Notes: generated by a model from the letters alone, not told the origin. 64,000 nt of DNA from Bemisia tabaci (GCF_918797505.1 NC_092800.1:19277313-19341312), one strand, 5' to 3'. Counted from the first letter of the stretch, positions 1 to 16,230 are shown. Made by a program: numbers and translations.

Positions 1-403
1 CTGCTTTGTGTCAAGATTTTCTATAGACAGTGCCTTTATTATAGCTTGATGTATTCAAATAAATGAACTCAGCTTTAAAGTCCCCAATGAGAGATAACCT
101 TGAGTGAATCTCATCAGTAGGTTAGCTCTGCACTATTCAATTGAGGTAGTAAAGAATATCTCTGATCCTACTTAAATAATTCATATTCAATTGATACAAA
201 TTTTCCCATAATACTTCCTGACCTATCTGGGATTGGAGATCTTTCATCAAGGGTTTTTGAATACTAATGAGTGATTCATTAGTGAGATGCCATTCAACCA
301 CAAATCATGAACTTAGCACTGCTTACAATTTTACAAAGCCTTCCACTTTCTGAAGATCTTTAACACTCCCCTGAAAAAGGGAGAGGCTTTCACAAAATTT
401 CAC
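1..403 (-). other. Probable 3' UTR of TMEM185
   Basis: No coding region is visible. On the minus strand an AATAAA hexamer (TTTATT at 35-40 on plus) lies about 365 nt past the TMEM185 stop codon and could be its polyadenylation signal. Transcript evidence would decide. Confidence 0.4.
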
Positions 404-5759
<5,356 letters not shown>

Positions 5760-6263
5760 GTTGAACAGCTGAGAGACTCGACCCAAACAAGATTATAAAT
5801 AAAAGACGGTTGGAGGTAATAAAAAAGACATTCTGGAAAGCCAGAAAAGACTCTAAATTATGACATTGAAATGGAACTTCACCTCAGGTTCCGGCAGTGA
5901 AAAGAAAATGAATATGAGGAAATAAAGGAAAGATCAGACATGACAGGTTCAAAATTGAAAAGGGTCCAAACTACAATTAAACAAATACATCCAACTTGAC
6001 TTATAACTTTTTCGATGATCAGCGCTATTTATGAATTACTGAGACTTACAAATTTCATTTTTACTGAATGTAAGAGGATAAGTTGAACGATACATAAGTA
6101 ATTATTAATTCGAGGGATGACAAAAAAGTAAAACACAACCACAACATAACCACAAAAAAGCTAGTCAACAGTTTAGTTCATTTATTTACTTCAGAGAGCG
6201 CCACCAATATTCATGAGCCTCCAGCCTATTGATGTTTACTCTTGTATGACGCGCCGTTAATAG
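5760..6263. other. Upstream flank of TMEM185
   Basis: AT-rich DNA between the TMEM185 start codon and the first foldback element. The TMEM185 promoter and 5' UTR must start here or further out, but I see no distinctive core element. Confidence 0.3.
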
Positions 6264-6435
6264 AGCCCTTTCCACACGTTGCAAGTTTTGATGCAAGTGA
6301 GCCGAAAGTGGGAGTCATCACTCATCGATGGTCGTGAAATTTGCGGACGGGACGCAAATTTCAGCATCATCGATGAGTGATGACTCCCACTTTCGGCTCA
6401 CTTGCAGCAAAACTTGCAACGTGTGGAAAGGGCTT
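6264..6435. repeat. Foldback MITE, copy FB1
   Basis: A near-perfect palindrome of about 172 bp. AGCCCTTTCCACACG at the left is mirrored by CGTGTGGAAAGGGCT at the right, and the arms meet around CGGACGGGACG. Two more copies lie at 7087-7259 and 11732-11907. It has no coding capacity. One arm (CATCGATGAGTGATGACTCC) is nearly unchanged between copies, so they amplified recently or are kept alike by gene conversion. Confidence 0.8.
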
Positions 6436-6460
6436 AGGGCAGAAAAACGCACAAACTCTG

Positions 6461-6737
6461 AAGGCCTCTATAGACGATCAAATTCCCGAACCAATTCCGA
6501 TCAAAGTAGCATCAAAGTGTCGGGAGTCATCAGTCTGAAATTCATAAATTTGCTTCATTTGAAAATGAAAACTTGACAGAAATGTTTCCTATGGCAGGAA
6601 ATGATGAATGGTGGCACTCCGGTCTGTTCTTACTTTGATCAAAAAAGTGCGGCCCGTCAAAATTTGATGGTAGATGGTGACCACCAGTCATCCTTTGATC
6701 GGAATTGGTTCGGAATTTGATCGTCTATCGAGGCCTT
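6461..6737 (-). repeat. 0.28-kb MITE, copy M1 (inverted relative to M2-M4)
   Basis: It is bounded by inverted ends of about 45 bp beginning AAGGCCTCTATAGACGATC and ending with the reverse complement. The interior matches the M2, M3 and M4 copies in reverse orientation. No transposase is encoded, so this is a non-autonomous DNA element. Confidence 0.75.
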
Positions 6738-6809
6738 GAGGACATCGGCATCGGTCGCATCGGTTTCACCGGCAACACATCGGTGCCACCGCTTCCGCTT
6801 CGCCGTTTA

Positions 6810-7086
6810 AAGGCCTCGATAGACGATCAAATTCCGAACCAATTCCGATCAAAGGATGACTGGTGTTCACCATCTACCATCAAATTTTGACGGGCCGCAC
6901 TTTTTTGATCAAAGTGAGATCAGACAGGAGTGCCATCATTCATCATTTCCTGCCACAGGAAACGTTTCTGTCAAGTTTTCATTTTAAAATTAAGCAAATT
7001 TATGAATTTCAGACTGATGACTCCCGACACTTTGATGCTACTTTGATCGGAATTGGTTCGGGAATTTGATCGTCTATAGAGGCCTT
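6810..7086 (+). repeat. 0.28-kb MITE, copy M2
   Basis: It has the same inverted ends (AAGGCCT-TATAGACGATC) and the same interior as 7374-7660. It abuts the FB2 foldback directly at 7087, so the two elements either inserted side by side or move as one composite. Confidence 0.75.
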
Positions 7087-7259
7087 AAGCCCTTTCCACA
7101 CGTTGCAAGTTCTGCTGCAAGTGAGCCGAAAGTGGGAGTCATCACTCATCGATGATCGTGAAATTTGCGGGCGGGACGCAAATTTCACGATCATCGATGA
7201 GTGATGACTCCCACTTTCGGCTCACTTGCAGCAAAACTTGCAACGTGTGGAAAGGGCTT
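7087..7259. repeat. Foldback MITE, copy FB2
   Basis: A palindrome of 173 bp with arms AAGCCCTTTCCACACG and CGTGTGGAAAGGGCTT. It is joined without spacer to M2 on the left and to the GGGCAGAAAAACGCAC module on the right. Confidence 0.8.
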
Positions 7260-7373
7260 TGGGCAGAAAAACGCACAACTCTGACCGCGGAGCATCAGAG
7301 TGCATCGTTCGCATCGGTTTCACCGGTGCAACACATCGGTGCCACCAGCTTCCCGGCTTTAGACGCGCCGTTT

Positions 7374-7660
7374 AAGGCCTTTATAGACGATCAAATTCCG
7401 AACCAATTCCGATCAAAGTAGACATGCTGATGACTGGTGGTCACCATCTACCATCAAATTTTGACGGGCCGCACTTTTTTGATCAAAGTGAGATCAGACA
7501 GGAGTGCCATCATTCATCATTTCCTGCCACAGGAAACGTTTCTGTCAAGTTTTCATTTTAAAATTAAGCAAATTTATGAATTTCAGACTGATGACTCCCG
7601 ACACTTTGATGCTACTTTGATCGGAATTGGTTCGGGAATTTGATCGTCTATAGAGGCCTT
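7374..7660 (+). repeat. 0.28-kb MITE, copy M3
   Basis: A 287-bp element that appears base-for-base the same as M4 at 11433-11719 when read by eye. Both have ends AAGGCCTTTATAGACG and CGTCTATAGAGGCCTT. M3 and M4 flank the large inverted-repeat element in the same orientation. Confidence 0.8.
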
Positions 7661-8799
7661 TAAAGGGCAGAAAAACGCACAACTCTGACCGCGGAGCATC
7701 AGAGTGCATCGTTCGCATCGGTTTCACCGGTGCAACACATCGGTGCCACCAGCCTTCCCCGGCTTTTGATTGGCTCGCAATTTTCCTCAATTTTCTTTAG
7801 TTTGAAAGAAAATTTCTCGTGGAAACCTCTCTGAAGTGCTTCTCAAAGCGACTACAAAGCTATTGATATATTACACCTACCATGTTTCTGTTTTTTTACT
7901 TTCAATTTGAATCAAGTCTCAAAAAAAAGCTGTACCTAACCTAACCTCAACCATGGGTGTTCATTTTCATTGCCAAGAGAAAACATTGCAAATAGCCACC
8001 AGCAGTTCTCGATCTGAAATTTGACAAATTTTCAATTTAAAATCATCTTTTGTGACCTAAAATGGTTTTTTGTCTTTCAATCAGTGTCGGCTTAATACCT
8101 TTTCACTTCAGTTTCTAAAGTTTATGGCGTTTCTTCATTGTTCCTTTCGCTCCTAATGGTTGAAGCTGAAGCCAAGTAGCTCGTCGGTTTGATCTGCTTT
8201 TTTTCCTCGAAGAGGATTTAATTGTGCCTCTCCTTCAAGTCTCAGCTTTAGCAGTGTTACTTTTTCATCATAAACAATTACTTTGGTAATAATCAAAAGT
8301 TTACATTTCAGTTCTGTATCTACAAGTGTCTGCATCAGGAATCGTTCTCCGAGAGCAGCATCTCATGACTGCAGCATACAGATGGAAATTAAGCTTGTTT
8401 CATGGTTTTATTTAAACAACTTGTGCTCTAAATTTATCGTTGAAGTGACAAATGGTGTGTATTACTGTACCCGAAAGCCTAGCGTAGAAACTTTGAGCAC
8501 CTGTCTCAGTGTGAGCGGTCCTTTGTTGCGGTCAAAGCTGCTCATTGATGACAGTTTCTCAAAGGAAAAGTCTTCGATGGATCAAGAAAAATTATCTAAT
8601 GACTTATACTGATGACGCATTCTATGTCATTCTCTAATAATTCTTCCATGGCTTATGTATGTAGGTATAAATTAAGATTTAATATGTATTTCCTTGACGT
8701 GAATAAATCTTTCCTAGTGAGTGCTAATCGGACTCCGAATGATTTCCTTTACCATTCCTCTACGGATATTATAGGGAACAAAATGAATCATGTGATTTC

Positions 8800-9087
8800 A
8801 GCCTGATTGTTGAAATTTTTTGTTTGTCGGGACGACATAGATGACATCGGTTAAAAGGCGGAGCGTGATTGGTTGGCTATGTCTTATCGCTGCTTTGTCG
8901 TGCCTATGTCAAGTTGAACTCTTGACAAGCTAACGGCACCTCTTAAGTTTCCGACAGTATGTTGTCCATTCCACCTGACAAAGGCACGACAAAGCAGGGA
9001 TAAGACATAGCCGACTAATCTCGCTCGGTTTTTTAACCTATGTCATCTATGCCGTCCCGACAAACAAAAAATTTCAACAATCAGGCT
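8800..9087. repeat. Foldback MITE inside the large inverted-repeat element
   Basis: AGCCTGATTGTTGAAATTTT at the left is mirrored by AAATTTCAACAATCAGGCT at the right. Homology between the arms continues inward through TGTCGGGACG and CATAGATGACAT. It is about 288 bp with no coding capacity. Confidence 0.75.
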
Positions 9088-10124
9088 GCTCAGGTGTGTC
9101 TTGTGTTGTTCTTGGTCTAACTCAAAGCTCATAATCATTTAAAATCAATCATCATCACAGGTTTCCTAAATCTTTGAAATGTGCATTGAAATTTCATTGA
9201 AATTATTTCCAAGTCATGTCAAGAAGATTTTAATGGTCATTCACGTTTGGATAAACCTTCAAAAATGTCATTATGAGCGCTTTTATGAATGCTGTGAGCA
9301 CTAAATGTCACTCAAAATTTCCTCGAACGAAGCGCCGCCCATTATTGTCACTGTTTTTCTTTGATACCTGAATTTATATCTGTTCTTTTTCCCTGAGAGG
9401 GGTGAAAAACATCCAAAGCAAGTTTTTAAACTTTTTTTTTTCTAAACAGAGTCATAATCAATGCCATTTCTCCCTGTATCGGGTTTGTACGATTTTGACT
9501 GTATCATGTATATCTCTTGTATGTATCTATGGTTACGCACCACCACTTGTCTTTCTGATCCTCTCTCACGTTCATACACGCTTTTCTGATCCCGATAGAT
9601 TTGTCCTTATTTCCTTCCTATTCCCCCCTTTTCCCTACAGGGTTGAACCTTTGACCTTGCTTGTTCCTTCTCTGCTGCCCTAAGTCAACATCTTTTGAAA
9701 ATTTGAATGTTTCTATAACCATCTCTTTGGGCTGGAATAAAGGTGAAGCTTCAGACTTTTGAGGTACGGATCCACTTCTCAGACTTTCCAACTTAAATTT
9801 TCCTGTTTCAGCATTAACTCCGTCTTCTGTAAAAGTTAAGATCCAGTAGGCATCCTCAAATAATAATCCAGAAATAGGGGGAAAAATCCAGCAACTACAT
9901 CGAGCCCAGGGGGTGGTTAGGCTTTCTTTACATTTTTTGGACTAGGACAGTACCTTCCATTTGCCAGATATTGCTAGAGTCCCTTTGGCAGTGAATTTGA
10001 AAGGCGCCTCCCCAGGCAAATGAAACCTCAAGTGCTCACCCCTTCCGAATGCATGGTATTCTATTCATAGGATGATTTGAATTCAAATTATCTTTGCAGA
10101 GCAGATGGTTGAAACTTCTTACAG

Positions 10125-10325
10125 TGTTTAAAAATCTCAGCTCCTATATTCTTTTAATAAAAGAGTACAAATCGACATCATTCCTTGAAGTTCCTGCAGG
10201 ATTTTCTTCGTAAAGAGAAGAAAAATCACGGCAGTTTTTAAAACCTTCCGTCAAGTGGTTTCCCATTTAGAAAATAAAGTATGACAGGAAGTCTGTAGTG
10301 TCACATACCGAGATAAGTGGTAATT
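10125..10325. repeat. Degraded MITE copy, CACGTATCTC family
   Basis: It shares AAATCTC-GCTCCTAT, GAAAAATCACGGCAGTTTTTAA and ATGACAGGAAGT in the same order as the full copy at 53025-53280. The terminal CACGTATCTC box is mutated at both ends. Confidence 0.55.
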
Positions 10326-11432
10326 AAAATATTCCAAATCATACCATGAACTGATCCTACAGAAATTGTGCACTTCTGATGACACCGCAACACCAAGGAT
10401 AAAACTGAGAAATGGTCCCAAACTTAGGGCGAGGACTAAATTTTGAGATTGTCATGAAGAAAGGGTGTGAATTACTATTTCAGGGAGACGATTTTTCTTG
10501 ATCCATCGAAGACTTTTCCTTTGAGAAACTGTCATCAATGAGCAGCTTTGACCGCAACAAAGGACCGCTCACACTGAGACAGGTGCTCAAAGTTTCTACG
10601 CTAGGCTTTCGGGTACAGTAATACACACCATTTGTCACTTCAACGATAAATTTAGAGCACAAGTTGTTTAAATAAAACCATGAAACAAGCTTAATTTCCA
10701 TCTGTATGCTGCAGTCATGAGATGCTGCTCTCGGAGAACGATTCCTGATGCAGACACTTGTAGATACAGAACTGAAATGTAAACTTTTGATTATTACCAA
10801 AGTAATTGTTTATGATGAAAAAGTAACACTGCTAAAGCTGAGACTTGAAGGAGAGGCACAATTAAATCCTCTTCGAGGAAAAAAAGCAGATCAAACCGAC
10901 GAGCTACTTGGCTTCAGCTTCAACCATTAGGAGCGAAAGGAACAATGAAGAAACGCCATAAACTTTAGAAACTGAAGTGAAAAGGTATTAAGCCGACACT
11001 GATTGAAAGACAAAAAACCATTTTAGGTCACAAAAGATGATTTTAAATTGAAAATTTGTCAAATTTCAGATCGAGAACTGCTGGTGGCTATTTGCAATGT
11101 TTTCTCTTGGCAATGAAAATGAACACCCATGGTTGAGGTTAGGTTAGGTACAGCTTTTTTTTGAGACTTGATTCAAATTGAAAGTAAAAAAACAGAAACA
11201 TGGTAGGTGTAATATATCAATAGCTTTGTAGTCGCTTTGAGAAGCACTTCAGAGAGGTTTCCACGAGAAATTTTCTTTCAAACTAAAGAAAATTGAGGAA
11301 AATTGCGAGCCAATCAAAAGCCGGGGAAGGCTGGTGGCACCGATGTGTTGCACCGGTGAAACCGATGCGAACGATGCACTCTGATGCTCCGCGGTCAGAG
11401 TTGTGCGTTTTTCTGCCCAAACGGCGCGTCTT

Positions 11433-11719
11433 AAGGCCTTTATAGACGATCAAATTCCGAACCAATTCCGATCAAAGTAGACATGCTGATGACTGGTGGT
11501 CACCATCTACCATCAAATTTTGACGGGCCGCACTTTTTTGATCAAAGTGAGATCAGACAGGAGTGCCATCATTCATCATTTCCTGCCACAGGAAACGTTT
11601 CTGTCAAGTTTTCATTTTAAAATTAAGCAAATTTATGAATTTCAGACTGATGACTCCCGACACTTTGATGCTACTTTGATCGGAATTGGTTCGGGAATTT
11701 GATCGTCTATAGAGGCCTT
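11433..11719 (+). repeat. 0.28-kb MITE, copy M4
   Basis: This copy matches M3 at 7374-7660 throughout as far as I can compare by eye. It lies just outside the right arm of the large inverted-repeat element. Confidence 0.8.
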
Positions 11720-11731
11720 TACTCTTGATTG

Positions 11732-11907
11732 AGCCCTTTCATTCACACGTTGCAAGTTTTGCTGCAAGTGAGCCGAAAGTGGGAGTCATCACTCATCGAT
11801 GATCGTGAAATTTGCGTCCCGCCCGCAAATTTCACGATCATCGATGAGTGATGACTCCCACTTTCGGCTCACTTGCAGCAAAACTTGCAACGTGTGGAAA
11901 GGGCTTT
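11732..11907. repeat. Foldback MITE, copy FB3
   Basis: A palindrome of about 176 bp of the same family as FB1 and FB2, with a 3-nt insertion in the left arm (CCCTTTCATTCACACG). The arms meet around TTTGCGTCCCGCCCGC. Confidence 0.8.
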
Positions 11908-12045
11908 AAAGAAGGAAATTGAGGCATGAAAAGTTGCAGAATCCCCAGCAACCATCCGCGTCGGTCACCGGTCAACGATGCATCTTCTTTTCAACAACAA
12001 TAACGCCACCCTTATATACTACTTATTTCCCACTCCAATGCAACC

Positions 12046-12136
12046 GCTCAGGTGGCTCAATGGGTAGAGCACTCGCCTGCCACAGTGAGGATGCCGCGTT
12101 CGATCCCCGGCACCGGAAATTTTTTTTTTTTTTTTT
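12046..12136 (+). repeat. tRNA-Gly(GCC)-like SINE head with T-run
   Basis: An A-box-like TGGCTCAATGGGTAGAGC and a B-box GTTCGATCCC are spaced as in a tRNA. The D stem (GCTC/GAGC) pairs. The anticodon-arm sequence CTCGCCTGCCAC matches eukaryotic tRNA-Gly with anticodon GCC. The acceptor ends (GCTCAGG and ACCGGAA) do not pair, so it is not a working tRNA. A run of 17 T follows at 12120-12136 and would stop RNA polymerase III. This fits a tRNA-derived SINE head or a tRNA pseudogene. Confidence 0.55.
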
Positions 12137-12184
12137 CCAATCTGTAAAATCCCCCAATCATGATTCTTCGTCCAAATAAGTCAC

Positions 12185-12350
12185 AAAACTCATTTTTACA
12201 ACAATTAATTTAATATTGAAAATAGTTAGCTCAATCAGCGACTTTTACTGACTTAGCGGTTAGGTCAAAACTCATTTTTACAACAATTAATTTAATATTG
12301 AAAATAGTTAGCTAAATCAGCGACTTTTACTGACTTAGCGGTTAGGTTCG
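12185..12350 (+). repeat. Two tandem copies of an 83-bp unit
   Basis: The unit beginning AAAACTCATTTTTACAAC and ending GACTTAGCGGTTAGGT occurs at 12185-12267 and 12268-12350 with a very few differences. Its last bases (GGTTAGGT) run straight into the TTAGG array. Confidence 0.85.
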
Positions 12351-12547
12351 GTTAGGTTCTGTTAGGTTAGGTTAGGTTAGGTTAGGTTAGGTTAGGTTAG
12401 GTTAGGTTAGGTTAGGTTAGGTTAGGTTAGGTTAGGTTAGGTTAGGTTAGGTTAGGTTAGGTTAGGCTAGGTTAGGTTAGGTTAGGCTAGGTTAGGTTAG
12501 GTTAGGTTAGGTTAGGTTAGGTTAGGTTAGGTTAGGTTAGGTTAGGT
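12341..12547 (+). repeat. Interstitial (TTAGG)n telomere-type array
   Basis: 12341-12360 contains imperfect units and 12361-12547 is an almost perfect run of about 37 TTAGG units. There are two variant units with C for T (near 12467 and 12487). TTAGG is the standard arthropod telomere repeat. Unique sequence and transposons continue on both sides, so this is not a chromosome end in this assembly. Confidence 0.9.
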
Positions 12548-13140
12548 CATCAGCTCTTTAATAAATTAGTGGCATTCTGTTCAACTAATGTTTTTCAACA
12601 AAAAAAAAATTAATGTTTCACTCAACTTAAATTTTTTTAATTTCCGACTTTAAAAATTACAAACCTCCTGTTTTTTTCGAAATTCCCGCGCTAATCTACG
12701 AGATAGCATCCGAATAGTCAATGGTCATCGGTCGATTACCGGTGCGCTCGTGGCAACTTTTCAACGCCTCTTTCCTTCTCAAAGTGCTTAATCCAGCCTA
12801 TTGGTTCTCTTCCGGGAACTTCGATGCCCGCGGAAATTTAAAATTTGTAAAAGCTAGACCGACCGCACCGCAGGAGTGAGCGTGGCGAGATTTTTTTCCT
12901 TTCAAACAGCACCTTTAAGGTCTTCAAAGTAAAGTCCGATGGTAAACTTATGATACAGGGTAACAATTTTCCAAGGCATTTTGGGATGGCTTATAGATTT
13001 GTTACGACCTGTGGAAAAAATCGATTATGTATATTCCAAATAATTCTTGAGGAGATATCATCGAATTCCCTGATCCCGCATGAACTATGTAGTTTTTTTG
13101 CTGCCACCATGAGGAAAAGCACCGGATGAGCCATCATACT
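12548..13140. other. Intergenic DNA without recognised features
   Basis: No coding region or repeat family recognised. A somewhat GC-richer stretch lies near 12690-12890. Confidence 0.3.
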
Positions 13141-13343
13141 TTTCCGTATTTCCTTCGATAAATAGTGAGTTAACTTGGAAAATTGTGAATATATTTCTTC
13201 AAATTTTGCTCGCAATTTATAATAAAAAATATCTGAAAAGTCTAACGAAATATATGCATAACACACCTCAAAAATGAACATTTTATCGGCGGAAATTCGG
13301 CAACTCTTGAATGTTCATACGACGTTTTTCCTTAGCATGGCAG
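13141..13343. repeat. Partial MITE, CTGCCGTGCTAAG family (right end only)
   Basis: It ends CGTTTTTCCTTAGCATGGCAG and matches the right three quarters of the full copy at 24194-24446 (TTCCTTCGATAAA, ATATTCATAAC-like, GGCAACTCTTGAATGTTCAT). The left terminus is missing. Confidence 0.55.
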
Positions 13344-13596
13344 TTGGGGTAGTTGTTTAGCTGTTAAAGAAACAATTAGCTGTAATTAATAAATTTGAAT
13401 ATTTTTCTTTTAGATATGCAGAATTGCAGATCATGTGTTTTATAAGTAAAAATAATAAGTTAAAAAAAAAAAACCCATTCGTTTTCCTGGAAATGCGTAA
13501 TTTGTTCGGATTATTGCCGATGTATGGATGTTGTTTTACGCGCACGGAGTGGCATCGCAGTAGACATCTTACATGCGAAAAGGTCACTGAGGAAGA

Positions 13597-14562
13597 CCCT
13601 GGTAAAAATTGGCGATAGGAGCTGCGTTTCAAAATACCATAGGAATTCTTACAGCCGGCTAAAGAAGGCTACAGAAAATCATATTGCTGGCTGTAGAAAG
13701 TGAAAAAAATCATACGGCTGGGCTACACGAAGCTATAAAAAATTATAAAGCCGGGCTATAGTTCCTATCGCCGGGCTTTACACTTTATCGCCTGGCTGTT
13801 GCTTTTTCGCCATCGGCTATAAAAGGCTATAAGAAATTGTGTAGAAATTCGTGTGCTTTGTAAATCCTTAAGTATGTACGGAATCACCTTAATATTTACA
13901 AAACGCACATTATATTTTCCTTTACTACATATTTTTTTTCACCAATTAAAATGAGAATAATCCATACAGAGTGTGCAAACATTTCAAAGTCATGAGTTGA
14001 AAACGCTGACTCCACGAGATTAAATATTAGAGCCTAACACAAAGCGGAGCGGCGGCGGCGGCGCACTGCCGCCTACAAACCTAACAGGGATACTTCACGC
14101 ACTGCGCAATGCGTGAAGTATCCCTGTTAGGTTTGAAGGCGCCAATGCGCGTTTCGCGCTGACTGACTGCCCGCCCGCCGCGCCGCGCCGCAGCGTACCA
14201 CGGCGCTTGAAGCAACTATTTCACCCCAGAGGTATTGCACGGTATCATACGAAACTGAAAGCGCTCTAATATATTAGGAATGGCAGGCATCCATCAAAAA
14301 AACGGAGCTTACCTCGCAAAAAAAAATCAAGATACTACGGCCCAAAAAGAGAGCGGTAGTCAAAAAACTCACTAAGTCCTAGCATCCGTAATTAGTAACG
14401 TTTAGCATACATTTTATCGCCAGGCTGTTGCTTACTTGCCATCGGCTATAAAAGGCCATAAGAAATTGTGTTGCCGGCTATAGAAGTTATTGGAAATCTT
14501 ACTGCCGGCTGTAGGTCTATGGTATTTTGGAACACAGATTCTACTGTCAATTTTTACCAGGG
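13597..14562. mobile_element. 0.97-kb non-autonomous element, CCCTGGTAAAAATTGG family, copy 1
   Basis: It starts CCCTGGTAAAAATTGGCG and ends AATTTTTACCAGGG. The inverted ends extend through AATACCATAGG and CAGCCGGCT motifs. GA flanks both sides. In the middle (about 14072-14140) an internal palindrome reads AACAGGGATACTTCACGC and back. Further full copies are at 20178-21133 and 58972-59911, and a headless remnant at 26896-27375. No protein is encoded. Confidence 0.8.
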
Positions 14563-15106
14563 GATACAGTTTTGAATGAGAATCTGCTCGATACTCGATA
14601 CCAACATAGATCATAGGAATGAGTCATTGCGCTGGTCACAGAATCGTGTTTTGATGCTTGATTCATTCAGCGTGCAGCGACGGCAAATCAAAACGCCTTC
14701 AATCAGCTGAATAGGCATCACGATTCACGATCTCCCAGGGGTCGAATAATGGTATCATGTCGTACAGCACATTATATTGCCTGTAAACTAAAAAAAAAAA
14801 TTCTGATTGTGATTGGGGCTCAGAGATACAGCTCAGATCAGGCTTCATCTTAACAGAAACCTCAAAGGAACACAATTTTAATTAAAATATTTTACGAGGA
14901 AGAGTTCAGGCAAAACTTCAAATCTCAGATTATTCCCTCACATGCAGTTCGCTTGACATTTGCTTCCAATCAATCCACAAAAAAAATCAACCGAGAATCA
15001 CAAAGATTTAGCTATTAGATAATATACTTTTATCATGCTCCACGCTTCAATTGCATAAAAAGACGATCTGTGACCTTATAATCGTGCGTAGATATTGTCA
15101 ATTTAA
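14563..15106. other. Intergenic DNA without recognised features
   Basis: Nothing recognisable on either strand. Short AT-rich tracts only. Confidence 0.3.
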
Positions 15107-15326
15107 ACACTGGAAACAAAAACTCCGGCTGTGAAAGTCGCACCCACTTAAGTACGGGGAATATGTTCCATGCTCAGACCCCGAAAGTTCCAGATGTAGC
15201 ATCCGTTGCTCCGGCCACTGAACCCGGAGCAGTCAATCAGAGCTGCGGCGCCAAGACTTGGATCTTTCTGCCTCTGTGAGCCCAGAACGGATACTATGTC
15301 CATTTAGCCCGTAACTTTTTTAGTGT
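15107..15326. repeat. Degraded foldback MITE, CACTGAAAAAACTCCGGC family
   Basis: ACACTGGAAACAAAAACTCCGGC at the left end and TTAGCCCGTAACTTTTTTAGTGT at the right match the intact element at 61891-62143 in content and order. The palindrome is eroded. Confidence 0.5.
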
Positions 15327-15366
15327 AGATCGCCGGATTGTTTAAATTTGATATTGTTTAAGTTGG

Positions 15367-15572
15367 TAGACAAAGAAGACAAACATTATATGGAGTTCTG
15401 CTATTGGTGAAAAAGGGTGGTTGCAACGGACAAATAAGGTAGGCAAGAGACTAACTTACGGCAGCCCACGACAGAACCTATAGTTATTCCATCATGTTCT
15501 CCCTCAGTCTATAAGCACCACCCATTTCAACCAATAGGATCGCTCCATACTCTTTATGTCTTCTTTGTCTAT
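15367..15572. repeat. Foldback MITE, TAGACAAAGAAGACA ends
   Basis: TAGACAAAGAAGACAAA at the left is mirrored by ATGTCTTCTTTGTCTA at the right. The mirror symmetry continues weakly inward (ATATGGAG, CTATTGGTGAAA). Confidence 0.6.
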
Positions 15573-15649
15573 AGCTTTGTTTTTCAACTTCAACAATCAG
15601 CCAGCACTGCCGGCAAATAGTTAACTATTCCAACAATAAAAACACATAT

Positions 15650-15902
15650 CGACGGTGAAACTACCAAACCACGTATCTCGGTTTGCGACGTCGCAGACTT
15701 CCTGTCATACTTTATTTTTTAAATGAAAAACTACTTAACGTCCAGTCTTGAAAATTTCTGTGATTTTTCCTCTTCGTGCGGAGAAAATTCTGTGAAAATT
15801 TCAAGGAATGATATTGATTCGGTCTACTTCAAAAAAATAAAACGTGAGCGTAGATTTTTAAACACCGCAAACGAGATACGTGGTTTGGTAGTTTCACCGT
15901 CG
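15650..15902. repeat. MITE, CACGTATCTC family, full copy
   Basis: CGACGGTGAAACTACCAAACCACGT at the left is mirrored by ACGTGGTTTGGTAGTTTCACCGTCG at the right, about 253 bp in all. The interior shares ATGACAGGAAGTCTG and related blocks (reverse orientation) with copies at 16368-16621, 21250-21500, 28310-28400, 53025-53280 and 10125-10325. Confidence 0.75.
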
Positions 15903-16230
15903 ATATCTCGCTTCATGCTTTGATTTGACCGATATGCGTCGTATGAACCTTTTTAGCAATACCACCATCTGAAGTTCGCCTTCAATCTCACCGGATAGGC
16001 AACAAGCTTCCCGAAAGGATGAACGGTTTTCTATTCGCAATATAGGTACACGTTCATATTGATCCACGCCTTGGTTGAATCAATACCTGGTTTTGATTGG
16101 AAAATGAGCTTAATAGTGATCGTTCCAGTCTTTGATTTATCGATTTTTTTTTAATTGACCTCTATCTAAGAGAGACCAAAAGGTGACATCGGTCGACTAT
16201 TTGATCAAGACAGGCTATCGTTCACCGGAG

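Larger units (their letters stand above)
7665..11418. mobile_element. 3.75-kb non-autonomous element with 928-bp inverted arms
   Basis: The left arm 7665-8592 and right arm 10491-11418 are reverse complements of equal length (928 bp) and look almost identical. Open frames in the left arm reappear with the same translation in the right arm on the opposite strand. The outer ends read GGGCAGAAAAACGCAC and its complement. AAA flanks both sides (7662-7664 and 11419-11421), a possible but weak target duplication. The 1.9-kb centre encodes nothing recognisable and holds an 0.29-kb foldback plus a degraded MITE. No transposase is present. Both arms include two CCTAA units. A recent inverted duplication or an assembly effect are alternatives to a transposon. 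Confidence 0.7.

Noticed and set aside
6264..7260. CRISPR-like repeat array
   Set aside because: The repeats are long inverted palindromes and MITEs, without uniform spacers, and the host is an animal.
8283..8612. 109-codon open frame as a gene
   Set aside because: Nearly all of it lies in the left inverted arm and reappears reversed in the right arm. No family resemblance is seen.
12046..12117. Functional tRNA-Gly
   Set aside because: The acceptor arms do not pair, and a T-run follows directly. A SINE head or pseudogene fits better.
12341..12547. TTAGG array as a true chromosome end
   Set aside because: Genes and transposons continue on both sides for many kilobases, so it is interstitial in this assembly.
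12991..13281. 96-codon open frame as a gene
   Set aside because: It overlaps a partial MITE and has no recognisable domain.
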